64,000 nt of DNA from Candidatus Krumholzibacteriia bacterium. GTDB taxonomy: Bacteria > Krumholzibacteriota > Krumholzibacteriia > G020349025. The position numbers and the translations under genes are program-made. The notes under the pieces were generated by a model. The model was given only the letters and a program-made list of their open reading frames with translations. It was not told the origin of the DNA and ran no database searches. The stretch lies in assembly GCA_035649275.1 (NCBI GenBank), contig DASRJW010000036.1, forward strand, positions 1 to 64,000, in the 5' to 3' direction. Positions 9,103 to 18,347 of the stretch are shown piece after piece. The first letter of the stretch is position 1, and the number at the start of each line of letters is the position of its first letter.

Positions 9103-9117
9103 GATCACCTCCTCCTT
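9103..9117 (-). promoter_or_regulatory. very strong ribosome binding site for copy A
   Basis: On the minus strand this reads AAGGAGGAGGTGATC, containing the full complement of the 16S 3' tail, with the best GGAGG eight bases from the ATG at 9099. It decides the start of the tiny gene over the in-frame ATG at 9153. Confidence 0.8.
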
Positions 9118-9323
9118 GCTCGCCTCGACCGTCGAGGCCCACAACCCTGCCATCGCACAAGGCGTACCAGCGCGGCCGCTGCCGTTCCGCCGCCTGCAAT
9201 CCTTTCAATGCACGCTGGTTAGCCAGGGTTCCTGCATCGACCCGGTGGTAGCCGACACGGTGCCAGCGTCTTATGCCGACACAGTCGGAGGTGCCGATTT
9301 GACATAGGACGGGAGGGGGCGGC

Positions 9324-10868
9324 TCAGCTCTCGAGGCGGGGGAAAAGGCTGGAGCCTGGCGCCACACGCAGCCAGGTGCGCGGCGGGCCCCGGAATTCCT
9401 CGGCATAGAGCAGTCGCCCCACATCGTCCGGCAGACCGAGCTGGCGCCGCATCTCCGCGGCCTTCGTCGGCATCGCCGGGACGATCATGACGCTGACATG
9501 GCGCAGCACTTCCAGGAGGTTGCGCAGCACCGCTCCCAAGCGTGTCGTCGCCTCGGGTTTTTTCGCCAGCTCCCAGGGCTTGGTTTCCTCGATGTAACGG
9601 TTGGCGGACTGGATGGTGCTCCAGGCGGAGCCGAGGGCGGCGTGGATGGTGAAGCTCTCCACGTGCGTCAGGTACTCCGTCGTGGCGCGCGCCAGGACGC
9701 CGAGGAGCGTGGCATCCCGCGGCTCCGCCGCCTCGGCCCCCTCGAAGGGCGGCACCTCACCGCCGCAGTAGCGCTGCACCATGGCGAGGGTGCGCGCCAG
9801 GAGGTTCCCCAGATCGTTGGCGAGATCGGCGTTGTAACGCTCGGTGTAGGTGGTCCAGGAGAAATCACCGTCGCGGTCGAACGGCACCTCGCGGAGGAAG
9901 AGGTAACGGCAGCCGTCGGCGCCGAAGCGCTGCACCACGTCTTGCGGCGCGATGACGTTGCCGAGCGTCTTGGACATGCGTTCGCCGTCCACCGAGACGA
10001 AGCCGTGACCCCAGACGGAGCGCGGCAAGGCGACGCCGGCGCTCATGAGCATGGCCGGCCAGATGATGCAGTGGAAGCGGGTGATGTCCTTGCCGATGAC
10101 ATGCAGGTCGCAGGGCCAGTAACGGTGCACCAGACCCTGGGCGTCGTCGGGAAAGCCCAGGGCCGAGATGTAGTTGATCAGGGCGTCGAACCAGACGTAG
10201 ACCACGTGGCTCGGGTCGATGGGAAGCGGGATCCCCCACTCCACGCCGCTGCGGGAGACGGAGATGTCTTCCAGCCCACCGTCGATGACGGCGAGCACCT
10301 CGTTGCGCCGGATCTCGGGCAGCACGAACTCGGGATGCTCGCTGATGTGGCGGCGCAAGCGGTCACCGAAGCGCGAGAGGGCGAAGAAGTAGTTCTCCTC
10401 CACCAGCCAGCGCGGGATGCTCTTGTGCAGCGGACACCGGCCCTCCACCAGGTCCTTCTCCTGCTTGAAGCTCTCGCAGGAGTCGCAATAGTAGCCCTCG
10501 TACTTGCCCTTGTAGATGTCGCCGGCGGCATGGATGGCGGCGAAAAGGGCCCGCACCGCCTGGTGATGGCGCTCCTCGGTGGTGCGGATGAAATCGTCGA
10601 AGGAAAGGCCCAGCAGGGTCCAGACCTCGCGGAAGCGCGTCTCCATGCGCTCGCAGTAAGCCAGCGGCGTCAAGCCTTCAGCGGCGGCCGCGCGGGCGAC
10701 GTTGACGCTGTGCTCGTCGTTGCCCATGAGAAAACGGGTGTCGTAGCCGAGCATCCGGCGCGAGCGGGCGATGAAGTCGGCGGCGATCTTCTCGTAGGCC
10801 GTGCCGATGTGCGGGCTGGCGTTGACGTAGTCGATGGCGGTGGTGAGGTAGAACTTGGGACTCGCCAT
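9324..10868 (-). CDS. metG: methionyl-tRNA synthetase
   Basis: Class I aminoacyl-tRNA synthetase that charges initiator and elongator tRNA-Met. The 514-residue protein has the HIGH-type motif PHIGTAY (about residues 19-25), a zinc knuckle (YYCDSCESF with GRCPLHK), and the KMSKS-loop variant RMSKT about residue 300, followed by a helical anticodon-binding domain. It stops at the end of that domain: the C-terminal Arc1p-like tRNA-binding domain found in many bacterial MetRSs is absent, as in short-form enzymes. The ATG at 10868 is eight bases after the holB stop, so the two genes form an operon. Confidence 0.95.
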   Translation of the reverse strand: MASPKFYLTTAIDYVNASPHIGTAYEKIAADFIARSRRMLGYDTRFLMGNDEHSVNVARAAAAEGLTPLAYCERMETRFREVWTLLGLSFDDFIRTTEERHHQAVRALFAAIHAAGDIYKGKYEGYYCDSCESFKQEKDLVEGRCPLHKSIPRWLVEENYFFALSRFGDRLRRHISEHPEFVLPEIRRNEVLAVIDGGLEDISVSRSGVEWGIPLPIDPSHVVYVWFDALINYISALGFPDDAQGLVHRYWPCDLHVIGKDITRFHCIIWPAMLMSAGVALPRSVWGHGFVSVDGERMSKTLGNVIAPQDVVQRFGADGCRYLFLREVPFDRDGDFSWTTYTERYNADLANDLGNLLARTLAMVQRYCGGEVPPFEGAEAAEPRDATLLGVLARATTEYLTHVESFTIHAALGSAWSTIQSANRYIEETKPWELAKKPEATTRLGAVLRNLLEVLRHVSVMIVPAMPTKAAEMRRQLGLPDDVGRLLYAEEFRGPPRTWLRVAPGSSLFPRLES

Positions 10869-10876
10869 GGCTTTCC

Positions 10877-12220
10877 CTAGGCTCGCGCCGTCTGCTGGCG
10901 CGCGGCGCGGCTCTCCCGCGCCAGGCCGAGGAAGAGGGCGCTCAGGGTGAGCTCGCCGTGGGCGTAGCCGGCGATCTGCCGCTCCGCGAGCTGCGTTTGC
11001 TGCACCATGCGCCGCAACGCCAGGGCGTCGAAGCTCTGCGCCAATTGCTGCAACTCGGCGCGGCGGTCCTCGTGGACGAGCCGCGGCCGGCCGCTGGATG
11101 CCGCCCCAGCAGGCGCTTCGGCCGCGGCGCTCTTCGCCTTGCCCGCTGCCGCCGGCGTTGCCGCCGCGTTCGCCGCCGCCCTGTTGCCGCGCACGCTCCG
11201 AGCCGCCGCCGGCGCGGGCTCCACCTGGACGGCGCCTTCGGCCAGGAGCATTGCATCCCGCGCCAGGGAAGCCAGGATCTGCAGCAACACCGGAAACAGA
11301 TGGCGATGTCCGGCGGCGTAGCCCCGTGCCGTGGCATGGGCGACTTGCAGGAGCTCCAGGGCGTCGCCCTGTGCCGCCGCCTGCAGGATGGCGAGGGCAC
11401 GGTCGCGCACCTCGCGCAGCACGCCGGTGAGCGAGCGCTCGGCGACGAGCATGCTTCCCTGCGATAAGTAGGCTGCGGCGCGCGCCTCCATCGCTTCCAC
11501 GCCATGAAGGATCTGCAAACGCGGCACCATCCACTCCGGCGAGAGAGGCGCGAAGGAAAGGCGCTGGCAACGTGAACGGATGGTGGGCAGCAAGCGTTCG
11601 GGGACGCTGCTCGTCAGCACCAAGAGACAATCGGCGGGCGGTTCCTCCAGCGTCTTGAGCAGCACGTTGCCGATGCCGAAGGCCATCTGCTCGGCGTCGG
11701 AGAGAATCACCACCTTCATGCGCGCCTCCACCGGCCGGCGCTGCACGGCAGGGAGCACGACATCGCGGAGCACTTCCGCCTGAATCCCCACCGGACGCTC
11801 GAACACCGGCTTGAAGTACGGATCCCGCGCTTTGGCGGCAAGCACCTCGACGATGGCGCCGAACTCGTGCCCCCCACGCCAGTCCTGCGGCAGCTCGAAC
11901 CCGGGCTTCGCTGTTAGTTCCCAGAAGCCCGTGGGCACCGGGAAGACGAGGTGGAGATCGGGATGCTGCAGGTTGCGGAAGCGCCGGCAGGACGAGCAAG
12001 CCGCGCCGTCTGCCTCGACCGGAGGCGAGTGGAAGAGGCCGCGCGGCGCGCAGGCACCTTCGCGCTCGCAGTTGAGCAGCCGGCCAATCTCGACCGCCAG
12101 CGCCTCCTTGCCGACGCCGGCTGGACCGTCGAAGAGGAAGGACCCTGCGAGCTTGTACTTCAGGAACACTTCCTGGAGGATTTTCTGCGCGCGGGGCTGA
12201 CCGAAGTCTCCGAGCTGCAT
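10877..12220 (-). CDS. holB: DNA polymerase III delta' subunit-like AAA+ protein
   Basis: Clamp-loader subunit of the replicative polymerase. The 447-residue protein has a P-loop GPAGVGKE (about 32-39), Cys residues of the clamp-loader zinc finger (CEREGAC with CSSC), and the box LLKTLEEPP with SRCQRL typical of delta'/DnaX proteins. The C-terminal third holds a roughly 60-residue Ala/Pro/Lys-rich low-complexity linker before a final helical domain, which lengthens the protein beyond the usual 320-350. metG follows eight bases later. Upstream it diverges from a glycosyltransferase gene. Confidence 0.88.
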   Translation of the reverse strand: MQLGDFGQPRAQKILQEVFLKYKLAGSFLFDGPAGVGKEALAVEIGRLLNCEREGACAPRGLFHSPPVEADGAACSSCRRFRNLQHPDLHLVFPVPTGFWELTAKPGFELPQDWRGGHEFGAIVEVLAAKARDPYFKPVFERPVGIQAEVLRDVVLPAVQRRPVEARMKVVILSDAEQMAFGIGNVLLKTLEEPPADCLLVLTSSVPERLLPTIRSRCQRLSFAPLSPEWMVPRLQILHGVEAMEARAAAYLSQGSMLVAERSLTGVLREVRDRALAILQAAAQGDALELLQVAHATARGYAAGHRHLFPVLLQILASLARDAMLLAEGAVQVEPAPAAARSVRGNRAAANAAATPAAAGKAKSAAAEAPAGAASSGRPRLVHEDRRAELQQLAQSFDALALRRMVQQTQLAERQIAGYAHGELTLSALFLGLARESRAARQQTARA

Positions 12221-12463
12221 GGGCGCATCCCTGGTCCAGAGTGAAGGTCGCCGCGCCGAGCGACGACGAGCGTCCTAGGATACGGGCGCCCGCCCTGGCC
12301 CACAAGCGGCATGGTGTGCGAGTACGCGTCGCAGTCGAAGGGGCGGCACCGCGTTGTCGTCGATGGGCGCGCACCGCGGTGCCGTCGCTCCGCGCGCGCC
12401 GGCGTGGGTATAATCCCGTCGCCCATTGCCCGCATCCGGACGCAGCGATGACGAGAGAGGCTC

Positions 12464-14251
12464 ATGGCAGAGACGCGCCCTGGTTCGAAGAAACGCCGCC
12501 ATGAGGTGACCCCCGCAGCTGGCGCCACGCCGCCGTCAGCCGTCGCCTCGCCGCCGGCGGACGCGTCGCATCAGGCCCAGGATTCCGCCCTGGTCTGGGT
12601 GCCGGCGGTCGCCGTCCTGCTCGGGGCCGGAGTCTGGCTCCTGGTACGGGCGCACGGGTACACCGCCTGGACCGACGACGACGCCTTCATTTCCTTCCGT
12701 TATGCGCGCAACTTGGCCACTGGGAACGGTCTCGTCTACAACGTCGGCGAGCGTGTCGAAGGCTACACGAACTTCTTGTGGACCGTGCTCCTGGCGTCTC
12801 TCCGCCACCTCGACACCGACCTGCCCCGGGTGGCGAGCTGGTTGGGGCGCGCCTTCGCCCTCGCGACTCCGGCACTCCTCTTCCTGGGGACGACACGTCT
12901 CGGCGTCTTGCAAGCACCGGCCAGCCTTCCCGTCTCGGCGCGCTGGTTTCTCGCCGCGCTCGCGCCACTTCTCCTCTGCCTCTCCGAACCCTGGGCAGCC
13001 TGGGCGGTGGGCGGCCTCGAGAACGTGTTCAGCGCTTTCCTGGTCACGGCGGCATACCTGAGTTATCTCTGGGTGCTGGAAGAGCAGACCGTGCAGGCCG
13101 CGATGAGCGCCACAGGCTCCGATGCCTCGGCGAGCGCTCCGGCGCCGACGGCGGCGTGGCCACGAGGCACACTACTCCACCTCTGCGCACTCTCTCTCGC
13201 TCTCGCCGTTCTCAATCATCCTTCCAACCTGCTCTTCGCCATGCCGATCGCCGTGGACGCACTGCTCCGGAGCGGCGGGCGCCAGGAGCGTCGCGCTCTG
13301 CTGCCGCCGCTGCTCCTCTTCCTCGCTCTCGTCGGCACTTGGGTGCTCTGGAGGTGGGTCTACTACGGCGACTGGTTGCCCAACACCTTTCACGCCAAGG
13401 TGGGCTTCACGCGCTTCGTCCTCGCCCGCGGCCTGCGTTTCCTCCTGTTGGCGCTGAAGGCGTTGCCGGTGGCGGCGGCGGCCGTCGCTGTTCTCGCGCT
13501 GCTCCTCGCCAGGGCCCGGCGGCCGCTTCACCCAGCGTGGCTCTTCGTCGCGGCGGTGCTCTTGCACGCGCTCTACGTTCTCGCCGTCGGCGGCGAGGAG
13601 TTCCCGGCGCTCCGAATGTTCGTGGTGGAATTGCCCTTGCTCGTGCTGGTCCTGCAGCTGCTGGCGAACCGGCTCTGCAGCTTCCTCGCTGGTCGCCCTG
13701 CGGCGTTGCAAGGTGTGGTGGTCGTGCTCGTCGTGGCGGTGCTCACGGGCGCCCACGCTGCTTTCCTCCATGCGAGCCCGCGTGTCCGCGTGCTGGACCA
13801 GCCAGTACGCCAGTACCGTACCGCCCTGTCCCGCGCGGCAGCAGAGCGCCTGCGGGCACTGTTGCCCGCCGAAACGCTTTTCGCCCACAGCGGCGCCGGG
13901 CTCCTGGCCTATTACACCAACTTCCGCTGGATCGACACCCTGGGCCTCACGGATAGGACCATCGCGCGCCGGAAGCTGGACAGCATGGGCAAGGGGGCCG
14001 CGGGGCACGAGAAGGGCGACGGCGCCTACGTATGGTCACGCCAGCCGGACTACGTGATGTTTCCTGGTTATCCGATCTCGGATGCGAAGCCGAGCACCCG
14101 GGGCGACCTCGAGCTCTTCGCCATCCCCGAGTTCCGCAGCACCTACCGTTCGGTGCGCCTACTCTTCGAGTTCCAGGGACCCCACGACGATGTGCCGCGC
14201 CAGCACTATCTCTTCCTCTGGGAGCGCCTGCCGTCCAAGCCGCAGCCCTGA
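12464..14251 (+). CDS. GT-C-type membrane glycosyltransferase
   Basis: Polytopic inner-membrane protein of 595 residues with about ten hydrophobic segments after a cytoplasmic Pro/Ala-rich N-terminus. The first periplasmic loop carries TDDDAFISFRYARN and the phrase NVGERVEGYTNFLW, which I associate with GT-C arabinosyl/mannosyltransferase-like proteins that take sugar from a polyprenyl-phosphate donor; the Asp pair is the expected catalytic site. Acceptor is unknown, perhaps an envelope glycan. The start ATG at 12464 has GAGAGG nearby. It stands alone between divergent holB and a convergent kinase-like gene. Confidence 0.8.
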   Translation: MAETRPGSKKRRHEVTPAAGATPPSAVASPPADASHQAQDSALVWVPAVAVLLGAGVWLLVRAHGYTAWTDDDAFISFRYARNLATGNGLVYNVGERVEGYTNFLWTVLLASLRHLDTDLPRVASWLGRAFALATPALLFLGTTRLGVLQAPASLPVSARWFLAALAPLLLCLSEPWAAWAVGGLENVFSAFLVTAAYLSYLWVLEEQTVQAAMSATGSDASASAPAPTAAWPRGTLLHLCALSLALAVLNHPSNLLFAMPIAVDALLRSGGRQERRALLPPLLLFLALVGTWVLWRWVYYGDWLPNTFHAKVGFTRFVLARGLRFLLLALKALPVAAAAVAVLALLLARARRPLHPAWLFVAAVLLHALYVLAVGGEEFPALRMFVVELPLLVLVLQLLANRLCSFLAGRPAALQGVVVVLVVAVLTGAHAAFLHASPRVRVLDQPVRQYRTALSRAAAERLRALLPAETLFAHSGAGLLAYYTNFRWIDTLGLTDRTIARRKLDSMGKGAAGHEKGDGAYVWSRQPDYVMFPGYPISDAKPSTRGDLELFAIPEFRSTYRSVRLLFEFQGPHDDVPRQHYLFLWERLPSKPQP

Positions 14252-14272
14252 GCGTCGGCGCGCGGTGGAAGC

Positions 14273-15208
14273 TTATCGTGAGTACCTCTCTCCGTGAACG
14301 GCGCCGGCGCAGAGGCCGAGGGCACGAATGCCGGCACGGACGTACTCCTGCCGGCCTGTTTCGCGGCCAAAAGTCACGTCCGCCACACCTCTGCAAGCGC
14401 CGAGGAAACGGGCGCGAGACATGACCCCAGCGTCGATCGGAGGAACATACGTTGCCAGCACGGCCTGCACGAGGGCCTCGCCGCCCCAGTGAAAGACGCC
14501 GGCGAGGTCGGCGGCAGGATCGCCGATGGCGATATCGCTCCAGTCGACGATGCCCGTGATCGACTGGGTCGCCGGATCCAACAAGATGTGTTCGGCGGCT
14601 AGATCATTGTGCACGAGAGTCGCCAGGGCACGAGGTGCTGTAGCGATGTCGCACCCGGACTGCAGAGTATGGTGCCACGCTTCGAGGGGCGCCTCGGGCG
14701 CCACCTTGCGGACCGACTCGAAATCGGCAATGGCCTCGGCCCGGATCTCGTCGAGCCGCGCCGCGATCGGCTGCTGCGGCACGCCGCAGCGAATCGCCTC
14801 GTCGACAGAGAAGGCGTGGAGCCAGGAGAGAAACCGCGCCAGCTTCGGGGCCAAGAGGTGGAAGGGAACGTTTGCGGGTTCCCACTGGATTCCCGGTACG
14901 CCGGGAAGCCGGGCGTAGCCGGCGAAGGGGCGGCGAAACGTGGCCGAAGGCAGGCCGTGGAAGCAGAAGACGGGAATCGGCAGGGGAGCCGTCGTGGCGA
15001 GGACAGGCAGGATCCGCGCTTCGACAGCGAGCTGGCGTTCCACCTCGGCCCGCTTGGGAAAGCGGAAGACCCAGGTATCGTTGACGAGGAAGGCGATGCT
15101 GTCGCAGCCCTCGCCCAAGGGAAGCACGGAGAGGGTGCCGAGGTGAGGAAACTGTGTCTCGATGATGCCGGCCACACGCCGAACATCCAGGGCGTCGCCG
15201 GTACCCAC
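14273..15208 (-). CDS. aminoglycoside-phosphotransferase-fold kinase
   Basis: 311-residue small-molecule kinase of the APH/choline-kinase fold. The Brenner-like catalytic motif is HNDLAAEHILLD and the metal-binding motif is DWSDIAIGDPAADLAG; the ATP Lys region is FRFPKRAEVERQL. The usual Asn of HGDxxxxN is His here, a variant also known in macrolide-kinase-like members. The GTG at 15208 starts one base after the stop of the envC-like gene, so it is the last gene of the ftsE-ftsX-envC operon. Substrate is unknown; antibiotic resistance should not be assumed. Confidence 0.83.
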   Translation of the reverse strand: MGTGDALDVRRVAGIIETQFPHLGTLSVLPLGEGCDSIAFLVNDTWVFRFPKRAEVERQLAVEARILPVLATTAPLPIPVFCFHGLPSATFRRPFAGYARLPGVPGIQWEPANVPFHLLAPKLARFLSWLHAFSVDEAIRCGVPQQPIAARLDEIRAEAIADFESVRKVAPEAPLEAWHHTLQSGCDIATAPRALATLVHNDLAAEHILLDPATQSITGIVDWSDIAIGDPAADLAGVFHWGGEALVQAVLATYVPPIDAGVMSRARFLGACRGVADVTFGRETGRQEYVRAGIRALGLCAGAVHGERYSR

Positions 15209-15209
15209 C

Positions 15210-16496
15210 TCAGGAGCCGAGCCACATCATGGGATCGAGAGCGGTGGCCTTGTCGCGGATCTCGAAATGCAGCTTGGGCCCCTCCAGCGAGCCGGTGTCG
15301 CCGACGCGAGCAATGGTCTGCCCCGGCTCGACCTCCTGCTTCTCGGCGACGAGTGCCTCCGACAGATGAGCGTACACGGTGTAGAAACCGGAACCGTGGT
15401 TGATGATGATGGTGCGCCCGTAGCCCTTCAACCACTGCACGTACTCGACCCGGCCGCGGGCGACGCTGCGCACAGGTTCGCCTTCGGCGGCGACGATATC
15501 GATGCCGCTGTTGAAGGTCTCCGTCTGGTGCCGGGGGTTGAGGTGCCGGCCGAAGCGGGTCGTCACCCGTCCGGCGACGGGCCAGGGCATCCGCCCGCGC
15601 AGGTCACGGAACCCGAGGTCCGGGAACTCCACGGTCTGACCGGAAGCCCGCAACTCCTCGCGGCGTCTCTCCAGGGTCGCGATCAGCCCTTGCAGCTGTT
15701 GCTCGGAGGCGGCGAGATCGCGGATCGACTTCTGGTGCTCGCCGCGTTGCCGGCGCACGCGCTGCAGCGTGCTCTGCCGCGCCTTTCTCCCGTCATCGAG
15801 GCGCTTTTTTTCTTCCTGGGTTTCCGTCGCCGTCGCCGACACGGCCGCGAGTTTCTCGGTGAGCTGGGCGCTCGTGCGTTTCAGATAGACTTCCTGCTGC
15901 CGAATCTCGAGGTACAGGCGCTCGTTGTTCCGCGCCAACATCTCCAGGTACTTGTAGTGCGTGAGCGCATCGCGCAGGTTGCTGGTGCGGAGCAAGACCT
16001 CGGCGGTGTTGGTGGTGCCGCGCATATGCATGGCGCGCAGCGTGCGGGCGAGGCGGCCCTTGCGTTCCGCCAAGATTTCCTCGGCGCGGGAGTGTTCGGC
16101 GCGAATGCCCTCGAGCTGTGCCTCCAGTCGCTGCCTCTTGGTTCCCAGCTGGCGCAGGAGGTCCGCGGTCAGGGCGACTTCTTTGTCGAGGATCTCCAGC
16201 TGCTCCAGCGTCCCCACTTCTTCTTTCTTCAGTTTCTGATCGCGCCGGCGCAGGTCCTTGATCTGGGAGCGCAGCTCTTGCAGATGCCCTTCCTGTGTCT
16301 GGATCTGCTTCTCGTAGGCTGCAAGCGAGTCGCGGACGGTGGCGGAGTCGGTGCTCTCGCTCTGGGCGCCGGCGCCGTGCAGTCCACCGCCAACGAAAGC
16401 GAGCCCGAAGGCGAGAGCCGAGGCAAGCGCGCGGAGGGAAGCGGGCGCGGAACGTCCCCTCGAATCCCTCCCTTTTCTGGCGCGTGTCGTCGACAT
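15210..16496 (-). CDS. envC: EnvC-like murein hydrolase activator (degenerate LytM)
   Basis: Periplasmic protein of 428 residues: signal peptide (core LASALAFGLAFVGGGL), a long coiled coil (about residues 50-290) and a C-terminal M23/LytM domain. In the LytM domain the first zinc ligand of the HxxxD motif is Asn (FNSGIDI), whereas YAHLS and KLHFEI are kept. A degenerate site fits EnvC, which activates amidases rather than cutting peptidoglycan itself. The gene follows ftsX with two bases between, the classical arrangement in which FtsEX controls EnvC during septal splitting. Confidence 0.88.
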   Translation of the reverse strand: MSTTRARKGRDSRGRSAPASLRALASALAFGLAFVGGGLHGAGAQSESTDSATVRDSLAAYEKQIQTQEGHLQELRSQIKDLRRRDQKLKKEEVGTLEQLEILDKEVALTADLLRQLGTKRQRLEAQLEGIRAEHSRAEEILAERKGRLARTLRAMHMRGTTNTAEVLLRTSNLRDALTHYKYLEMLARNNERLYLEIRQQEVYLKRTSAQLTEKLAAVSATATETQEEKKRLDDGRKARQSTLQRVRRQRGEHQKSIRDLAASEQQLQGLIATLERRREELRASGQTVEFPDLGFRDLRGRMPWPVAGRVTTRFGRHLNPRHQTETFNSGIDIVAAEGEPVRSVARGRVEYVQWLKGYGRTIIINHGSGFYTVYAHLSEALVAEKQEVEPGQTIARVGDTGSLEGPKLHFEIRDKATALDPMMWLGS

Positions 16497-16498
16497 GT

Positions 16499-17371
16499 TC
16501 AGATCCGCAGGAAGCGCCGCAGCGAGGTGAGGCTGCCGAAGGCGCTGACGATGGCGCAGAGGGCGACGAAGCCGGCGATCTGGCCGACATCGTAAAAAAC
16601 CAGAGGGCCAACGAAGCGGGTGGCGTATCGTTGCACGGCCCAGAGCACCGCCATCGCCAGCCCAGCCGCCACGGCGCCTTGCAGCGCGCCCTCGACGACG
16701 AAGGGGACGCGGATGAACCAATCGGTGGCGCCGACCAGACGCATCACCTCGATGCTGCGTTCCCGTGTCATCACCGTGAGGCGCACGGTGTTGCCGACGA
16801 CGAAAAGCGCCGAGGCCACCACCAGTGCTCCCAGCACCACGTCCAGCACCAGGAAGGCTTTGACATAGCGCTCCAGCCGCTCCACCCACTGGTCGCCGTA
16901 GCGCACTTCCTCGACGCCGGGGATCTCGCGCAGCCAGGCCGCCAGGAGCGCCAGTCGCTCCGAGGTCTGCGCTTCCTCCAGCAGGCGGATGCGCAGCGAA
17001 GCCGGCAGGGGGTTCTCGTCGAGGACGTCCAAGAGATCGCTGTCCTCGCCGAGCTGGGCGGTGAATTCCTTCAAGGCATCGTCTTTGGACACGAAGGACA
17101 CGCTCGCCACGCCGTGGTGCTGGAGCAGCCGTTGCTCGATCTCCTGAATGCTGGCGGTGCCGAGATCCTCCTCCAGGAAAGCGACGATCTCGATCTCGTT
17201 CTGGAACGTCCGCGCCACGGCGTGCAGATTGATCGTGATCAAGGTGAAGAGGGCGAGCATGGTGAGGGCCACGCTCATGATCAGGGTCGAGACCAGGCTC
17301 ACCCCTTTGAGGCGCTGGAAGGAGCGCAGCAGCTCGCGAAACAGGTAACGGACCTGGCTGTCGGTGAACAT
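16499..17371 (-). CDS. ftsX: cell division protein FtsX
   Basis: Membrane subunit of the FtsEX ABC complex, 290 residues. One membrane segment near the N-terminus (VSLVSTLIMSVALTMLALF) is followed by a periplasmic loop of about 120 residues and three further segments at the C-terminus, the standard FtsX plan. The conserved ERSIEVMRLVGAT cytoplasmic coupling region is present. ATG at 17371 (MFTDSQVRYL) is chosen because the upstream in-frame part is unrelated. It lies 61 bases after ftsE and two bases before the envC-like gene. Confidence 0.93.
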   Translation of the reverse strand: MFTDSQVRYLFRELLRSFQRLKGVSLVSTLIMSVALTMLALFTLITINLHAVARTFQNEIEIVAFLEEDLGTASIQEIEQRLLQHHGVASVSFVSKDDALKEFTAQLGEDSDLLDVLDENPLPASLRIRLLEEAQTSERLALLAAWLREIPGVEEVRYGDQWVERLERYVKAFLVLDVVLGALVVASALFVVGNTVRLTVMTRERSIEVMRLVGATDWFIRVPFVVEGALQGAVAAGLAMAVLWAVQRYATRFVGPLVFYDVGQIAGFVALCAIVSAFGSLTSLRRFLRI

Positions 17372-17432
17372 GGACTCGAGTCTCCGCGTTTGCCTGCCAG
17401 CGCGCTGCTTCGCTCCGGCCGGTCGCTGCGCT

Positions 17433-18227
17433 TCACTCCCCTTCGGGGGGCTGCGTCTGCAGTGGTTCCTCGCGCCAGGCATCGAGGTCCTTCTCCGGGA
17501 CCCAGTGCGTCATGGCGCTCTCGTCCTGCACGATCTCTCCGTGTTCGAGGTGCACGATGCGCTGCCGGTACTGGCGCACGAGATCGTGGTCGTGGGTGGC
17601 CATGATCACGGCGGTGCCGGCGACGTTGATCCGAAAGAGCAGCTTCAGGATCTCCCGGGCCACCACGGGATCGAGGTTGCCGGTGGGCTCGTCCGCCAGG
17701 AGTACGTAGGGCGAGTTGGCCAGTGCCCGAGCGATGGCGACACGCTGCTGCTCGCCGCCGGAAAGCTCGTGCGGAAAGCTGTTGCGCTTCTGGTACAGCC
17801 CGACGCGGCCGAGGATGTCCAGCACGGTTTTGCGAATGTAATTACGGTTGGAGCCGATGACGTAGAGCGGGAAGGCGACGTTCTCGAACACGTTGCGGTC
17901 CTCGAGGAGCTTGAAGTTCTGGAAGATGAGCCCCACCTTGCGCCGCAGGTGGGGGATGCGATTCCGGCGCATCCGCGTGCTCACGAAGCCGGCCACGGTG
18001 ACCTGGCCTTCGCTGGGGAACTCCTCCATGTAGACGAGCCGCAGCAGGGTGGACTTGCCGGCACCACTGGGACCGACGACGAAGACGAAGCCACCGTGCT
18101 CGACCTGCAAAGTGATGTCGCGCAGCGCCTCGCGCTTGCCGTATCGTTTGGTGACGTGGGAGAGGCTGACGATGGGGTGGCGTTCCGGCCCCGCGCGCTC
18201 TACCACGGGCTGCGTCGCGTTCGTCAT
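17433..18227 (-). CDS. ftsE: cell division ATP-binding protein FtsE
   Basis: ATPase subunit of FtsEX, 264 residues. Walker A GPSGAGKST (52-60), signature LSGGEQQR, Walker B VLLADEPTGN and the switch His in ATHDHDL are all present. The C-terminal 40 residues (ending in QTQPPEGE) extend beyond the usual 220-residue FtsE. First gene of a minus-strand operon with ftsX, the envC-like gene and an APH-fold kinase. It diverges from a B3/4-domain gene at 18348, leaving 120 bases for both promoters. Confidence 0.95.
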   Translation of the reverse strand: MTNATQPVVERAGPERHPIVSLSHVTKRYGKREALRDITLQVEHGGFVFVVGPSGAGKSTLLRLVYMEEFPSEGQVTVAGFVSTRMRRNRIPHLRRKVGLIFQNFKLLEDRNVFENVAFPLYVIGSNRNYIRKTVLDILGRVGLYQKRNSFPHELSGGEQQRVAIARALANSPYVLLADEPTGNLDPVVAREILKLLFRINVAGTAVIMATHDHDLVRQYRQRIVHLEHGEIVQDESAMTHWVPEKDLDAWREEPLQTQPPEGE

Positions 18228-18347
18228 GACCTCGTCACCTCGTCCACACCGCGCGCACCGGCACCCGCAGGGTCAACCACAGAGTTGACCACAGGCGCCC
18301 GGCACTGTCCAGCGGAAGGGCAGTGCGCCTGGAAGGCAGGAGGTCGC

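Noticed and set aside
14273-15208. Antibiotic resistance gene (aminoglycoside phosphotransferase)
   Set aside because: The fold is APH-like but the gene is in a cell-division operon and has a divergent catalytic motif; a housekeeping kinase is more likely.
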